NCBI GenBank assembly: GCA_022796015.1 | Contig: JAAWHU010000025.1 | Location: 1-42,617 of the forward strand | Source: Hungatella sp. | GTDB taxonomy: Bacteria; Bacillota; Clostridia; Lachnospirales; Lachnospiraceae | Length of the DNA stretch: 42,617 nucleotides | Direction of reading: 5' to 3' | In this document: in pieces, positions 32,947 to 41,033 of the stretch | Layout: every line of letters starts with the position of its first letter | Position numbering within the stretch: position 1 is the stretch's first letter | Program-made: the position numbers and the translations under genes | The notes under the pieces: model-generated | Seen by the model: only the letters and a program-made list of their open reading frames with translations | Told to the model about the DNA's origin: nothing | The model's database searches: none

Positions 32947-33849
32947 ATGAAAAAGAAAATAGTGATAGCACTTGTAGCAGCCATGACACTTACCACACTG
33001 AGCGGATGCCAGAAGAGCCAGCCGGCTCCGGGCACAACAGAGGCTCCGGCAGCAGGCACGGAAAGCGGAACCTCCGGGGCGGCCGGGGATGTGGATCCTG
33101 ATGGGGCCCTTGCAAAGATTAAGGCGGCCGGGAAACTGACTATGGGAACAGCCCCTGACTTTGCCCCCTGGGAGTTTAAAGACGTAAGCTCAGGAACAAC
33201 AGAGTATGTTGGCTGTGATATTGAGCTTGGCAAATATATTGCCCAGCAGTTAGGCGTGGAGCTTGAGATTAAGCCTATGGAATTTTCTGCTATTCAGCAG
33301 GCCCTTTCATCCGGCACCATCGACATGGGAATTTCCGGTTTTGCCTATACAGAGAAGAGGGCGGAGGCTCTTGGCCTTTCCGACCGCTACAACACCAATC
33401 CGGGAGCAGGACAGGGACTTCTGGTGTTAAAAGATCAGGCGTCTGTCTACAACAGCGCGGAGAGCTTTTCCGGCAAAAAAATAGCGGCGCAGAATGCTTC
33501 CCTTCAGCAGAACCTGGTACAGGAGCAGCTTCCCTCCGATGTCCAGATGCAGATCATCACCCAGGTGACAGACGGAGTTATGATGCTCTCCACAGGAAAG
33601 GTGGACGCGGTTGCCGTGTCCGGCGATAACGGAGAGTCCTTGGTAAAGACCTATCCTGACCTTGCTATGGCAGAGTTCAAGTTTGACTACACAAGCGAGG
33701 GCAATGTGGTGGCAGTGAAGAAGGGCAACGACGAATTATTGAACGCCATCAATGAGATCCTGGCCCAGGTTAATGAGGAAGGTCTTTACGAGGAGTGGAA
33801 AGAGGATGCCAAGGCCCTTGCAGATTCTCTTGGAATTGAGACCCACTAG
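32947..33849 (+). CDS. Polar amino acid ABC transporter solute-binding lipoprotein
   Basis: 300 residues. Lipobox T-L-S-G-C gives lipidated C21; an Ala/Pro/Thr-rich linker (about 25-50) precedes the family 3 binding-protein fold: 'AAGKLTMGTAPDFAPWEF', 'VGCDIELGKYIAQQLGVELE', 'QALSSGTIDMGISGFAYTEKR' (the last in parts) and 'VNEEGLYEEWKEDA'. Such proteins capture glutamine, glutamate, arginine, histidine, cystine or related amino acids. First gene of a complete binding protein-permease-ATPase operon. Specificity is unassigned; the possible Arg boxes upstream hint at a basic amino acid. Confidence 0.92.
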   Translation: MKKKIVIALVAAMTLTTLSGCQKSQPAPGTTEAPAAGTESGTSGAAGDVDPDGALAKIKAAGKLTMGTAPDFAPWEFKDVSSGTTEYVGCDIELGKYIAQQLGVELEIKPMEFSAIQQALSSGTIDMGISGFAYTEKRAEALGLSDRYNTNPGAGQGLLVLKDQASVYNSAESFSGKKIAAQNASLQQNLVQEQLPSDVQMQIITQVTDGVMMLSTGKVDAVAVSGDNGESLVKTYPDLAMAEFKFDYTSEGNVVAVKKGNDELLNAINEILAQVNEEGLYEEWKEDAKALADSLGIETH

Positions 33850-33867
33850 GAAAGGAGCTTAAGCTCA

Positions 33868-34557
33868 ATGGAATTTTTCAGTGTAATGTTGAAACTCTGG
33901 AACGAGTACTGGAAACTGTTTTTACAGGGACTGGGAATGACGCTTTTTATGGGTTTTCTCACGGTTTTGCTCAGTACGGTCTTCGGCGCCATTATGGCGC
34001 TGATGCGCCGGAGCAAGTGGGGAATCGGGAAGTTTCATCCCCTAAACGCCGTAGCTGCAGTGTATGTGGAGATCATCCGGGGAACCCCGATTCTTCTTCA
34101 GCTGTATTTCTTTTATTTCATGCTGCCTCAGTGGGTGCCCTTTTTGGAGCTGACGGAATTTCAGTGTGTGCTTATCGCCTGCTGCGTCAACTCTACGGCC
34201 TATGTGTGTGAGATTATCCGGTCCGGAATCCAGGCCGTGGACTTCGGGCAGACGGAAGCCGCCCGCTCCTTAGGATTAAACGGAAGGCAGACCATGATCC
34301 ACATTGTGCTCCCCCAGGCGGTGAAGAACATTCTTCCGGCTCTGTGCAACGAGTTTGTGGCTATTGTCAAGGAGACCTCCCTGGCATCTACTTTCTTTGT
34401 GGGAGAGCTAATGACCCAGTTTAAGACCATTCAGGGTATTACCTTCCGGGTTTTGGAGCCTCTTACCATTATAGGTATTATTTATTTTCTGATAACCTTC
34501 GTGATGTCCAAGCTGATTGCCCTGCTTGAAAGGAGGATGAATGCAAGTGAACGGTGA
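33868..34557 (+). CDS. Polar amino acid ABC transporter permease (GlnP/HisM family)
   Basis: 229 residues, about five helices. '[20 protein letters not shown]' is the HisM/GlnP N-terminal helix, '[17 protein letters not shown]' the hallmark of the family, and '[24 protein letters not shown]' (in parts) the EAA loop that contacts the ATPase. Probably a homodimer in the membrane. The 3' end overlaps the ATPase gene by 17 nt. Confidence 0.93.
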   Translation: MEFFSVMLKLWNEYWKLFLQGLGMTLFMGFLTVLLSTVFGAIMALMRRSKWGIGKFHPLNAVAAVYVEIIRGTPILLQLYFFYFMLPQWVPFLELTEFQCVLIACCVNSTAYVCEIIRSGIQAVDFGQTEAARSLGLNGRQTMIHIVLPQAVKNILPALCNEFVAIVKETSLASTFFVGELMTQFKTIQGITFRVLEPLTIIGIIYFLITFVMSKLIALLERRMNASER

Positions 34558-35290
34558 CAATGAACTGATCCAGGTAGTGGACTTACATAAATCCTTTGGC
34601 AGCCTTCAGGTGCTTCAGGGTGTGACGGAGCATATCTCCAAGGGAGAGGTGGTGTCCATCATCGGTCCATCCGGCGGAGGAAAAAGTACGTTCCTCAGAT
34701 GCTTAAACCTGTTAGAGGTTCCCACAAAGGGCCATATCTATTTTGAAGGAACAGACATTACGGACAAAAAGGTGGATATCAATGTGCACCGTCAGAAGAT
34801 GGGCATGGTGTTCCAGCATTTCAACGTGTTTAATAACCTGACTGTGGGAAAGAATATTACTCTTGCCCCTGTGCTTCTTGGAAAGAAGACCCAGGCCGAG
34901 GCCGACGATATGGCAAAGGAGCTTTTGGAGAGGGTGGGGCTTTCCGATAAGATCAACCAGTATCCGAAAAAATTGTCAGGCGGCCAGAAGCAGCGTCTTG
35001 CCATTGTCAGGGCCCTGGCCATGGAGCCCGATGTGATGCTCTTTGACGAGCCTACCTCTGCACTGGATCCGGAGATGGTGGGGGAAGTCCTTCTGGTTAT
35101 TAAGGATCTGGTAAAGACAGGACTTACTACGGTGATTGTAACCCATGAGATGGGATTTGCCAAGGAGGTGTCCAACCGGGTGCTGTTTATGGACGGCGGG
35201 ATTATTGCGGAGAAGGGGACGCCGGATGAGGTGTTTAATCACCCCCAGAATCCCAGGACGAAGGAGTTTTTGAGTAAGGTATTGTATTAA
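34541..35290 (+). CDS. Polar amino acid ABC transporter ATP-binding protein (GlnQ family)
   Basis: 249 residues with all ATPase motifs: Walker A 'GPSGGGKST' (about 42-50), Q-loop 'MVFQHFNVF', signature 'LSGGQKQR', Walker B '[20 protein letters not shown]' and H-loop '[18 protein letters not shown]'. These strings are typical of GlnQ/HisP proteins. Start ATG 34541 lies 4 nt after AGGAGG (34531-34536) inside the permease gene; GTG 34547 is an alternative start with slightly better spacing. Completes the importer. Confidence 0.94.
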   Translation: MQVNGDNELIQVVDLHKSFGSLQVLQGVTEHISKGEVVSIIGPSGGGKSTFLRCLNLLEVPTKGHIYFEGTDITDKKVDINVHRQKMGMVFQHFNVFNNLTVGKNITLAPVLLGKKTQAEADDMAKELLERVGLSDKINQYPKKLSGGQKQRLAIVRALAMEPDVMLFDEPTSALDPEMVGEVLLVIKDLVKTGLTTVIVTHEMGFAKEVSNRVLFMDGGIIAEKGTPDEVFNHPQNPRTKEFLSKVLY

Positions 35291-35315
35291 GGATTGGGAA
35301 AGCCGAGACCAGGAG

Positions 35316-35352
35316 AATATTCAGCCAAGTTTTGACTTTCTCAATTATTAAG
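35316..35352. repeat. Possible interspersed intergenic element, copy 2
   Basis: Shares AGCCAAG-TTTG-TTTC-CAATTA in the same order and spacing with 9553-9590. Lies between the amino acid ABC operon and the AbgB-like gene. A TTGACT within it could act as a -35, but no good -10 follows. Confidence 0.4.
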
Positions 35353-35387
35353 TACAGATGAAGAGAGAAGCAGGAGGAAAGTGAAGC

Positions 35388-36851
35388 ATGACTGAGAGCA
35401 AGAAAAACGTATTATCTTATATTGATGAAAAATCTCCTATGATTATTGATGTGTCCGATAAGATCTGGGAGTTTGCGGAGCTGTCTCTGAGGGAATTTCA
35501 GTCCGGGGCCCTGTATGCCAAGGTGCTGAAGGAGGAGGGCTTTGAGGTGGAGCATCCTTTTGACAACATTGAGACGGCTTTTCGGGCTTCCTATGGCTCC
35601 GGCAAGCCGGTGATCGGGATTCTGGCGGAGTATGACGCTTTGACAGGCCTTTCCCAGGCGCCGGGGAGCGGTAAGAGAGAGGAGCTTGTGGCCAATGGCA
35701 ACGGCCATGGATGCGGACATAACCTTCTGGGGGCCGGGGCCATGGCGGCGGCTCTCGGAATTAAGAAATACCTGGAGGAAAAAGGAGAAGGAAGCGGCAA
35801 AGTGATTCTCTACGGGTGTCCGGGAGAAGAGGGGGCGGCAACCAAGGCCTTTATGGCACGGGACGGGGTATTTGCAGAGTGCGATGCAGCCCTTACCTGG
35901 CATCCGGGCAATGTAAATCAGGTGACCTCGGGAACCTGCAACACCTGTATCCAGACGGAATATAAGTTTACGGGAGTGGCTTCCCATGCGGCAGGAGCGC
36001 CGGAGTTCGGACGTTCTGCCTTAGATGCTGTGGAGCTGATGAATATCGGGGTTCAGTTCTTGAGGGAGCATATGCCGAGCACGGCCAGGATTCACTATTC
36101 CATTACGGATCCAGGCGGAGATTCCCCCAACGTGGTACAGCCCAGGGCCCAGGTGCTCTATATGGTTCGGTCTATCTGGGCAAGGGATGCCATAGCCCTT
36201 CAGGAGAGAGTGGACCGCATCGCCCAGGCGGCAGCCATGATGACGGACACGGTTATGGAGAAGAAATTCATCGATGGGTGCTCCAATACGGTGCCCAATA
36301 AAGTCCTGGAAACTCTTCTCTGGGAGAATTTTAATGAAGCGGATATGCCGGTCTATACAGATGAGGAGATGAAGCTTGCCAAGGCTCTTTATGACTCCGT
36401 GGAGGTGAAGAATAAGGAGCTTCCGGGGGCAGCCACCAGCGAGGATCAGGCTGTCTATGAGTATGTGGATGAGAAATCCTGCCATGGAACAAAGGCCATG
36501 AACGACTTTTTGATTCCCTATCTGTACTCGGAGAAGCCCCGCATGGGCTCTACCGATGTGGGAGACGTAAGCTGGTGCGTGCCTACGGCTCAGATTAACA
36601 CGGCTACCTATCCCGCCCAGGCGCCGGGGCATTCCTGGCAGAATGTGTCCTGCGGTAAGACTTCCATCGCTCATAAAGGAATGCTTTTAGCAGGAAAGGT
36701 TCTGGCGGCAGCGGCCATAGACCTTCTGGAGAAGCCGGAGGTTCTGGCGGCGGCAAAAGAAGAGTTTGAAAAGAAGATGAAGCGGTATCAGGGATATTTC
36801 TGTCCTGTGCCCGAAGGGGCGGTTCCGGTAGTGCCGGGGGAGAAGATGTAG
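35388..36851 (+). CDS. M20-family amidohydrolase, AbgB-like
   Basis: 487 residues. The family opening 'SDKIWEFAELSLREFQSG', 'ILAEYDALTGLSQ', the metal-binding 'NGHGCGHNLLGAG' (Cys and His ligands), 'GCPGEEGAATKAFM' with the catalytic Glu pair, 'ALTWHPGN', and late 'STDVGDVSW' are characteristic of p-aminobenzoyl-glutamate hydrolase subunit B and related M20D proteins. These split N-aryl or N-acyl amides of amino acids. Cytoplasmic. Following the amino acid importer by 97 nt, it may use a substrate brought in by it; no AbgA partner is adjacent, so a PABA-glutamate role is uncertain. Confidence 0.88.
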   Translation: MTESKKNVLSYIDEKSPMIIDVSDKIWEFAELSLREFQSGALYAKVLKEEGFEVEHPFDNIETAFRASYGSGKPVIGILAEYDALTGLSQAPGSGKREELVANGNGHGCGHNLLGAGAMAAALGIKKYLEEKGEGSGKVILYGCPGEEGAATKAFMARDGVFAECDAALTWHPGNVNQVTSGTCNTCIQTEYKFTGVASHAAGAPEFGRSALDAVELMNIGVQFLREHMPSTARIHYSITDPGGDSPNVVQPRAQVLYMVRSIWARDAIALQERVDRIAQAAAMMTDTVMEKKFIDGCSNTVPNKVLETLLWENFNEADMPVYTDEEMKLAKALYDSVEVKNKELPGAATSEDQAVYEYVDEKSCHGTKAMNDFLIPYLYSEKPRMGSTDVGDVSWCVPTAQINTATYPAQAPGHSWQNVSCGKTSIAHKGMLLAGKVLAAAAIDLLEKPEVLAAAKEEFEKKMKRYQGYFCPVPEGAVPVVPGEKM

Positions 36852-36899
36852 GTTCTGATTTACGTTCTCAGGGCACAGTCCTTATAAAATAAGAAAGAT

Positions 36900-36929
36900 A
36901 TGGCAATGCCATGTAGAATGTGGTACAAT
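36900..36929 (+). promoter_or_regulatory. Extended -10 promoter with ATGGC-AAT-GCCAT dyad
   Basis: TGG-TACAAT (TACAAT at 36924-36929) is an extended -10 without a good -35; a 13-bp palindrome at 36900-36912 occupies the -35 area, suggesting regulation. Drives the 46-residue protein gene. Confidence 0.45.
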
Positions 36930-36969
36930 GGATTCAGCAACGATTTCTTTTTTATAAGGAGGTGACTAT

Positions 36970-37110
36970 ATGCCATCACAAGGTGAAATTATAAAAGAAT
37001 TGGCTGAAAAACTTGAGCGGCAGGTAATCATAGATGCTCTGAGTAAAATAGAGTCTATGGAGGAGCTTAAGGAATATATTGAACGGCTCCGTGCAAAAAA
37101 TGAATCATAG
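36970..37110 (+). CDS. Small 46-residue helical protein, unknown function
   Basis: An ORF of 46 codons behind a very strong ribosome site (AAGGAGGTGA ending at 36966, about 4 nt from the ATG). The product begins MPSQGEIIKELAEKLERQ and is rich in Glu, Lys, Leu and Ile with heptad-like spacing, so mostly alpha-helical and possibly dimeric. No signal peptide, no cysteines. Its own promoter-like sequence lies just upstream. The last two codons overlap the 3' end of the convergent CdaR gene by 6 bp. I do not recognise a family. The combination of start signal, codon use and tidy helical composition argues that it is real. Confidence 0.65.
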   Translation: MPSQGEIIKELAEKLERQVIIDALSKIESMEELKEYIERLRAKNES

Positions 37111-38172
37111 GCTCTCCTTCTGAATTCTCACATACCGGATCATGGACGCATAAAGGTACAGCATATCATAGGAATCCGTAAGGTTTTTGCCGCATAGCTC
37201 CTGGATCCGTCTCAGACGGTAGGGGATGCTGTTGCGGTGAATGTGGAGTGTTTCGCAGACGCTGCGGATATCTCCGTTTAAGTGGATATAAGCCGCAACA
37301 GTCTCTGCAAGCTGGGCGGCTTTTCCTTTTTGGGCCAGAAGGGCGAAGGACTTCTCCAGGCCGGGAAAGTCCAGATGGGACAGGGCAACGGCCAGCCTCA
37401 TATGCTCGTAATCATGAACACGGCAATGGGGAAAAAGAAGCTTTCCCAGGGTCAGGCTTTCCATGGCGGCCCCATAGGCAGTGTTGAGATGGCTCTCATG
37501 GCAGCATACGCCTGTGTGGCAGCCAGACCAGGCGGAGAGAATCCTGTGGTATTTCCTCTCGTAATGTTCATTTTCCTTGAGGATAATAAGGGTCTGGCTG
37601 TGGGAGAGGGGCAGAAGGATATCCTGTTTGTCCAAAAGGTTCTGAAGGTTGGATGGAGAAAAGGAGGGATCCGCCTGCTCATCCTCTATAACAAGGATGG
37701 TTCGGTTTCCCGTTATGTCGATTCCCAAAAGTTCCCCCTCTTTTATAAAATTGCCGGTATAGCTGGATTGAAGATGAAGCCATTTGTAAAGAAACTGGTT
37801 CCGTTCCTGGGACTGGTTTTTCTGTTTTCTAGACAGCTCTATCTCCTGGTACAGGAGTTCAATGGTTTTGGCTAGAAGCTCGACGGTGTGGGAATCCAGG
37901 GAGTCGATCTGTTCTACAACCATGGCTCCGATTCTGCGGCTCTGGAGCATGAGAGGGATAGCGGCTCCTGCCTTCTGAAACCGACTGTCAGGGGAGGCAA
38001 ATACTCCGGCGTTGATGTCTAAGGCCTTGATAGCCAGAAGATTCATGTCGCCGATGGAGGAGGAATCCGTGGACACCATGACCCGTCCGCTTCCATCGCA
38101 GATACTTATGGGGATGGGAAACCCTTCCTGAAGCTTTTCGATGATTTCATACATGATCTTATTTTCAAACAT
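37105..38172 (-). CDS. CdaR/PucR-family transcriptional regulator (sugar-diacid recognition)
   Basis: 355 residues. The N-terminal half ('IIEKLQEGFPIPISICDGSGRVMVSTD' in parts, to 'GAAIPLMLQSRRIGAMVVEQ') matches the putative sugar-diacid recognition domain of CdaR; the C-terminal HTH_30 ('IRSVCETLHIHRNSIPYRLRRIQE' in parts, about 310-335) is the PucR/CdaR DNA-binding module. GGAGG lies 5 nt before ATG at 38172 on the minus strand, and a consensus promoter at 38220-38248 gives a 40-nt leader, so the longer reading from 38217 is rejected. Divergent from the peptidase-T-like/YfcC/M20 genes, which it probably controls; true ligands in such settings may be carboxylates or peptides. Confidence 0.9.
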   Translation of the reverse strand: MFENKIMYEIIEKLQEGFPIPISICDGSGRVMVSTDSSSIGDMNLLAIKALDINAGVFASPDSRFQKAGAAIPLMLQSRRIGAMVVEQIDSLDSHTVELLAKTIELLYQEIELSRKQKNQSQERNQFLYKWLHLQSSYTGNFIKEGELLGIDITGNRTILVIEDEQADPSFSPSNLQNLLDKQDILLPLSHSQTLIILKENEHYERKYHRILSAWSGCHTGVCCHESHLNTAYGAAMESLTLGKLLFPHCRVHDYEHMRLAVALSHLDFPGLEKSFALLAQKGKAAQLAETVAAYIHLNGDIRSVCETLHIHRNSIPYRLRRIQELCGKNLTDSYDMLYLYASMIRYVRIQKESL

Positions 38173-38219
38173 ACATGCCTCCAAACACGGTGAAACAAAC
38201 ACTGCCTGCAACTCCATTT

Positions 38220-38248
38220 ATTATAATAATTTCCACTAAAAAATGCAA
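38220..38248 (-). promoter_or_regulatory. Promoter of the CdaR gene (minus strand)
   Basis: On the minus strand TTGCAT (complement 38243-38248), 17-bp spacer, perfect TATAAT (complement 38220-38225). Confidence 0.75.
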
Positions 38249-38263
38249 GATTCATATAAATAA

Positions 38264-38279
38264 TTGTGCATATACACAA
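38264..38279. promoter_or_regulatory. TTGTG-N6-CACAA dyad, candidate CdaR operator
   Basis: TTGTGCATATACACAA is a near-perfect dyad (one mismatched pair in the centre) 16 bp upstream of the CdaR -35 and upstream of the divergent peptidase operon. Position suits control of both directions. Binding protein inferred. Confidence 0.45.
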
Positions 38280-38331
38280 AAAACAGGAGGAAGTTTACAG
38301 GCTTTTCACAATAGAATTTATGAAAGTAACA

Positions 38332-38340
38332 TGTTAAAAT
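38332..38340 (+). promoter_or_regulatory. Extended -10 of the peptidase-T-like/YfcC operon
   Basis: TGT-TAAAAT (TAAAAT at 38335-38340) in an AT-rich stretch, with no convincing -35, as expected of an activator-dependent promoter. Leader about 35-60 nt. Confidence 0.4.
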
Positions 38341-38367
38341 ATAAAATATTTATAAAATAAATAAAAA

Positions 38368-38385
38368 AAGGAGGAATCAATGTAG
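38368..38385 (+). promoter_or_regulatory. Strong ribosome site leading to an ATG-TAG start-stop
   Basis: AAGGAGG at 38368-38374 is ideally placed (5 nt) for ATG 38380-38382, but that ATG is followed at once by TAG. The downstream reading frame of the peptidase gene is open through this point in another frame (GTA-GAA-AAG from 38382), so a single missing base after ATG would restore a normal N-terminus. Either a real start-stop element, a frameshift mutation or a sequencing error. Confidence 0.7.
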
Positions 38386-38405
38386 AAAAGACCATTGCAA
38401 GATTC

Positions 38406-39479
38406 ATGCGCTATGTGAATTGTGCAAGTGAATCTCACAAGGAAAAAGCATTTTGTGAATATATGGAGAAGGAATTGGAGGCCATAGGAATCCCCTATGA
38501 ACGCCAGATGCTGGGCAATGAGGTGGTGACGGATGGATGGAACATCCTGGCAAGGGTTCCCGGTGACAACAGCAGAAAACCATTTCTCTTTGTCTTTCAT
38601 CTGGATACGGCAACTCCGGGAAATCCGGTAAAAAGCTATATGGAGGATGGACGGATTCAGAGCAGGGACAACAGCGTCCTGGGAGCAGATGGCAAGCTGG
38701 CCATAGCCGTAGTTCTGGAGGCTGTAAGCCGCTTAAAGGAGGCGGGGGAGACTCATCGTCCCATGGAGCTTCTCTTTACGGTGTGCCAGGAGTTGGGACT
38801 TCACGGTTCCAAATATGCGGATTATTCCCGGATCGAAAGCGAGGAGGCTTTGGTGATCGATCACTATGTGACGGGAGAAGTGCTGGTGCGCACGCCTTCC
38901 AGGCATAGAATCAGCGTGGAGCTTATCGGGCGTTCGGCCCATGTCATCAGGAATGAGGAGCCAGGCGTCAATGCATTGAAGGCGGCGGTGGAGATCATCC
39001 ATGAGATTCCCACAGGCCGGATCAATGAAAACTTAAGCATCAACATCTATGATCTGGTGGCCTTATCCCCCTCCAACGTGGTTCCCAAATACGCCCGGTT
39101 TGATGTGGAGATCCGGTGCTTCGGAGACTCCATACGAGAGCAGATCCGTACAAAAGTACGGCGTACCGTGGAAGAGACGGCGGAAAAGCTGGGATGCAGA
39201 TACAACTACAGAGAAGAGCAGGACGTGCCGGAGGCTGATTTCGGCAAGAATACGGAGATGCTCAAACGCCTGGAGGCAGTCTATGAGAAGACAGGGATCC
39301 CCATGATAAAAGCCCGCTCCTTCGGGGTTCTTGACGCCACCTGGACGGATCGTCTGGGAATCAGGACGGTTCCCATAGGATTCAATATCTATCATTCACA
39401 CAGTGCAAGAGAGTATGTAGTAGCAGAGGATGTTAAAAAGATGCTTCAACTGGCAGAGAATATTATCCGATATTTTTAA
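38406..39479 (+). CDS. M20-superfamily peptidase, peptidase T-like, with anomalous start
   Basis: 357 residues from the first in-frame ATG. 'FVFHLDTATPG' (metal His, catalytic Asp), 'NSVLGADGKLAIAV' (bridging Asp), 'VCQELGLHGSK' (catalytic Glu), 'LVIDHY' (metal Asp) and late 'YHSHSAREYV' (metal His) identify the YqjE/PepT-like branch, typically amino-tripeptidases or related. The first ATG in frame lacks a ribosome site; the frame stays open upstream and reads EKTIARF before M1, which looks like the missing start of the family's first helix (compare 'xxFlxyVxidS' patterns). See the start-stop at 38380. The gene may therefore be poorly translated or the sequence may lack one base. Coupled downstream to a YfcC carrier. 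Confidence 0.82.
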   Translation: MRYVNCASESHKEKAFCEYMEKELEAIGIPYERQMLGNEVVTDGWNILARVPGDNSRKPFLFVFHLDTATPGNPVKSYMEDGRIQSRDNSVLGADGKLAIAVVLEAVSRLKEAGETHRPMELLFTVCQELGLHGSKYADYSRIESEEALVIDHYVTGEVLVRTPSRHRISVELIGRSAHVIRNEEPGVNALKAAVEIIHEIPTGRINENLSINIYDLVALSPSNVVPKYARFDVEIRCFGDSIREQIRTKVRRTVEETAEKLGCRYNYREEQDVPEADFGKNTEMLKRLEAVYEKTGIPMIKARSFGVLDATWTDRLGIRTVPIGFNIYHSHSAREYVVAEDVKKMLQLAENIIRYF

Positions 39480-39524
39480 GGATCTTAAAAAGGATCCGTT
39501 TCATCTGCCGTGAAAGGGGAAAGA

Positions 39525-40922
39525 ATGAACAAGAAAGAGAAAAAAACAAGCAGTTCTATGAATCCGTTTGTACCGCTTTTGCTGATGGTTCTGGCATGTG
39601 CCATTGTGTCCTATTTTGTATCTCCGGGGGCCTATGACCGTGAGACCATAGATGGGGTTACCCGGGTGCTGCCGGAAAGCTACCATGCAGTGGAGCGCAC
39701 GCCCATTTCCTTCTTCAACCTGTTCCGCTCCATTCCGGAGGGACTCACAGCCACAGCCAATATGATGTTCTGCGTTATGATCATCGGCGGAATCGTGGAG
39801 ATCTACAAGAGAACAGATACCGTCGGCGCTGCCATTAACAGCGTGCTTAAGGCGTCTGAGAAGATGAGCAGCCAGGTGATTATCGCTGTAGTCATGATCG
39901 TGTTCTTTATTTTCGGCGGAATCCTGGGCTGGAGTGAACACATTATCCCCTTTGTGCCCATTATCATATCCTTGGCCATATCCCTTGGCTATGATTCCCT
40001 GGTAGGTATGGCTATATCCGGTTTCGCCTGTCTCATCAGCTTTGCAGTGGCGCCTTTTAACGTATATACCGTGGGTATCTCCCACACCATAGCAGAGCTT
40101 CCCATGTTCTCCGGATGGCAGCTGAGAATGGTAGCGCTGGTTACCATCTGGGTGCTGAGTCTGGCCTGGGTAATGCGCTATGCAAAAATAATCAAGGCAG
40201 ATCCGACAAAGAGTCTGGTGAAGGATGTAGACGTCTCCTCTTTACGGATCCCTGTAGATAACAATTTAAAATTTGACATGCCCAAGAAGCTTTCCTTCGT
40301 GGTGCTGGGCATCTCGATTTTGTGTACCATTTACGGGATTTTGAAATTAAGCTGGTCCTATACGGAGATGGCTACTACCTTTATGATCGGCGGAGTCATC
40401 GTGGCAGTGATTAACAAGGTGAACTTTGAGAGCGCCATCAATATGGTTTTGGATGGGGCAAAAGGTGCATTTAACGGCGCATTGATCATCGGTGTCGCCC
40501 GTGCCGTACAGTGGACCATGACCAACGGCGGCCTTATTGATCCCCTGGTACACGGACTCTCCAAGCTTATGGGAAGCGCATCGGCCTACATGAGCACCAT
40601 AGGAATGTTTATTGTCAACTTCTTTATTAATGCATTGATTCCTTCGGGATCCGGTCAGGCCACGGCAGTTATGCCTATTATGGTTCCTCTGGCAGATATG
40701 CTTCATATTACCCGTCAGACAGCTGTCCTTGCGTTCCAGTTCGGCGATGGAATCTCCAATACCTTCTGGTTTACCAACGGCACCCTTCTGATCTACTTAT
40801 CATTGGGGAAAATACCTTTAAAGAGCTGGTATAAGTTCATTCTGCCCCTCCAGGGAATCTTTTTCCTGGTAGAATTTATCTTCCTGTTCATCGCCGTACA
40901 GAGCGGATATGGCCCGTTTTAA
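39525..40922 (+). CDS. YfcC-family (DcuC superfamily) membrane carrier, second copy
   Basis: 465 residues, about 11-12 membrane helices. 'NPFVPLLLMVLACAIVSYFVSPGAYDRE' (in parts) replaces the typical W-I-L-P-A-G with V-S-P-G; 'GGILGWSEHIIPFVPIII', 'VAPFNVYTVGISHTIAELPMFSG' (in parts) and 'LIPSGSGQATAVMPIMVPLADM' (in parts) match the same landmarks as the carrier at 4139. AAGGGGA precedes ATG 39525 by 4 nt. Sandwiched between a peptidase-T-like and an aminoacylase-like gene, it probably imports their substrate or exchanges it for a product. Sequence divergence from the first copy suggests different substrates. Confidence 0.87.
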   Translation: MNKKEKKTSSSMNPFVPLLLMVLACAIVSYFVSPGAYDRETIDGVTRVLPESYHAVERTPISFFNLFRSIPEGLTATANMMFCVMIIGGIVEIYKRTDTVGAAINSVLKASEKMSSQVIIAVVMIVFFIFGGILGWSEHIIPFVPIIISLAISLGYDSLVGMAISGFACLISFAVAPFNVYTVGISHTIAELPMFSGWQLRMVALVTIWVLSLAWVMRYAKIIKADPTKSLVKDVDVSSLRIPVDNNLKFDMPKKLSFVVLGISILCTIYGILKLSWSYTEMATTFMIGGVIVAVINKVNFESAINMVLDGAKGAFNGALIIGVARAVQWTMTNGGLIDPLVHGLSKLMGSASAYMSTIGMFIVNFFINALIPSGSGQATAVMPIMVPLADMLHITRQTAVLAFQFGDGISNTFWFTNGTLLIYLSLGKIPLKSWYKFILPLQGIFFLVEFIFLFIAVQSGYGPF

Positions 40923-40947
40923 GCCGGGGCCCGTTCAGGGCTTACCG

Positions 40948-40992
40948 GTGTGCCGGGATGGGCTGGAGGACAGGCTCTAAGGTCCGGCACAC
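40948..40992 (+). other. GC-rich intercistronic hairpin
   Basis: GTGTGCCGG (40948-40956) pairs with CCGGCACAC (40984-40992) around a 27-nt loop, between the YfcC stop and the next M20 start. There is no T tract, so mRNA processing or stabilisation is likelier than termination. Confidence 0.45.
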
Positions 40993-41033
40993 GCCGCAGC
41001 AGGAGAATGAAAAACAGGGAAGAGGGGGAAGTA

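Noticed and set aside
35388..36851. Naming the gene abgB
   Set aside because: Motifs fit the AbgB branch, but no AbgA or AbgT partner is present and substrate cannot be judged from motifs alone.
39466..39500. AAGGATC direct repeats and a GATC-rich near palindrome after the peptidase-T-like gene
   Set aside because: Short, no T tract, and within reach of chance; not called a terminator.
40950..41033. 28-codon extension of the last M20 enzyme
   Set aside because: Lies in the intercistronic hairpin, has an Arg/Gly-rich sequence unlike the family, and no ribosome site.
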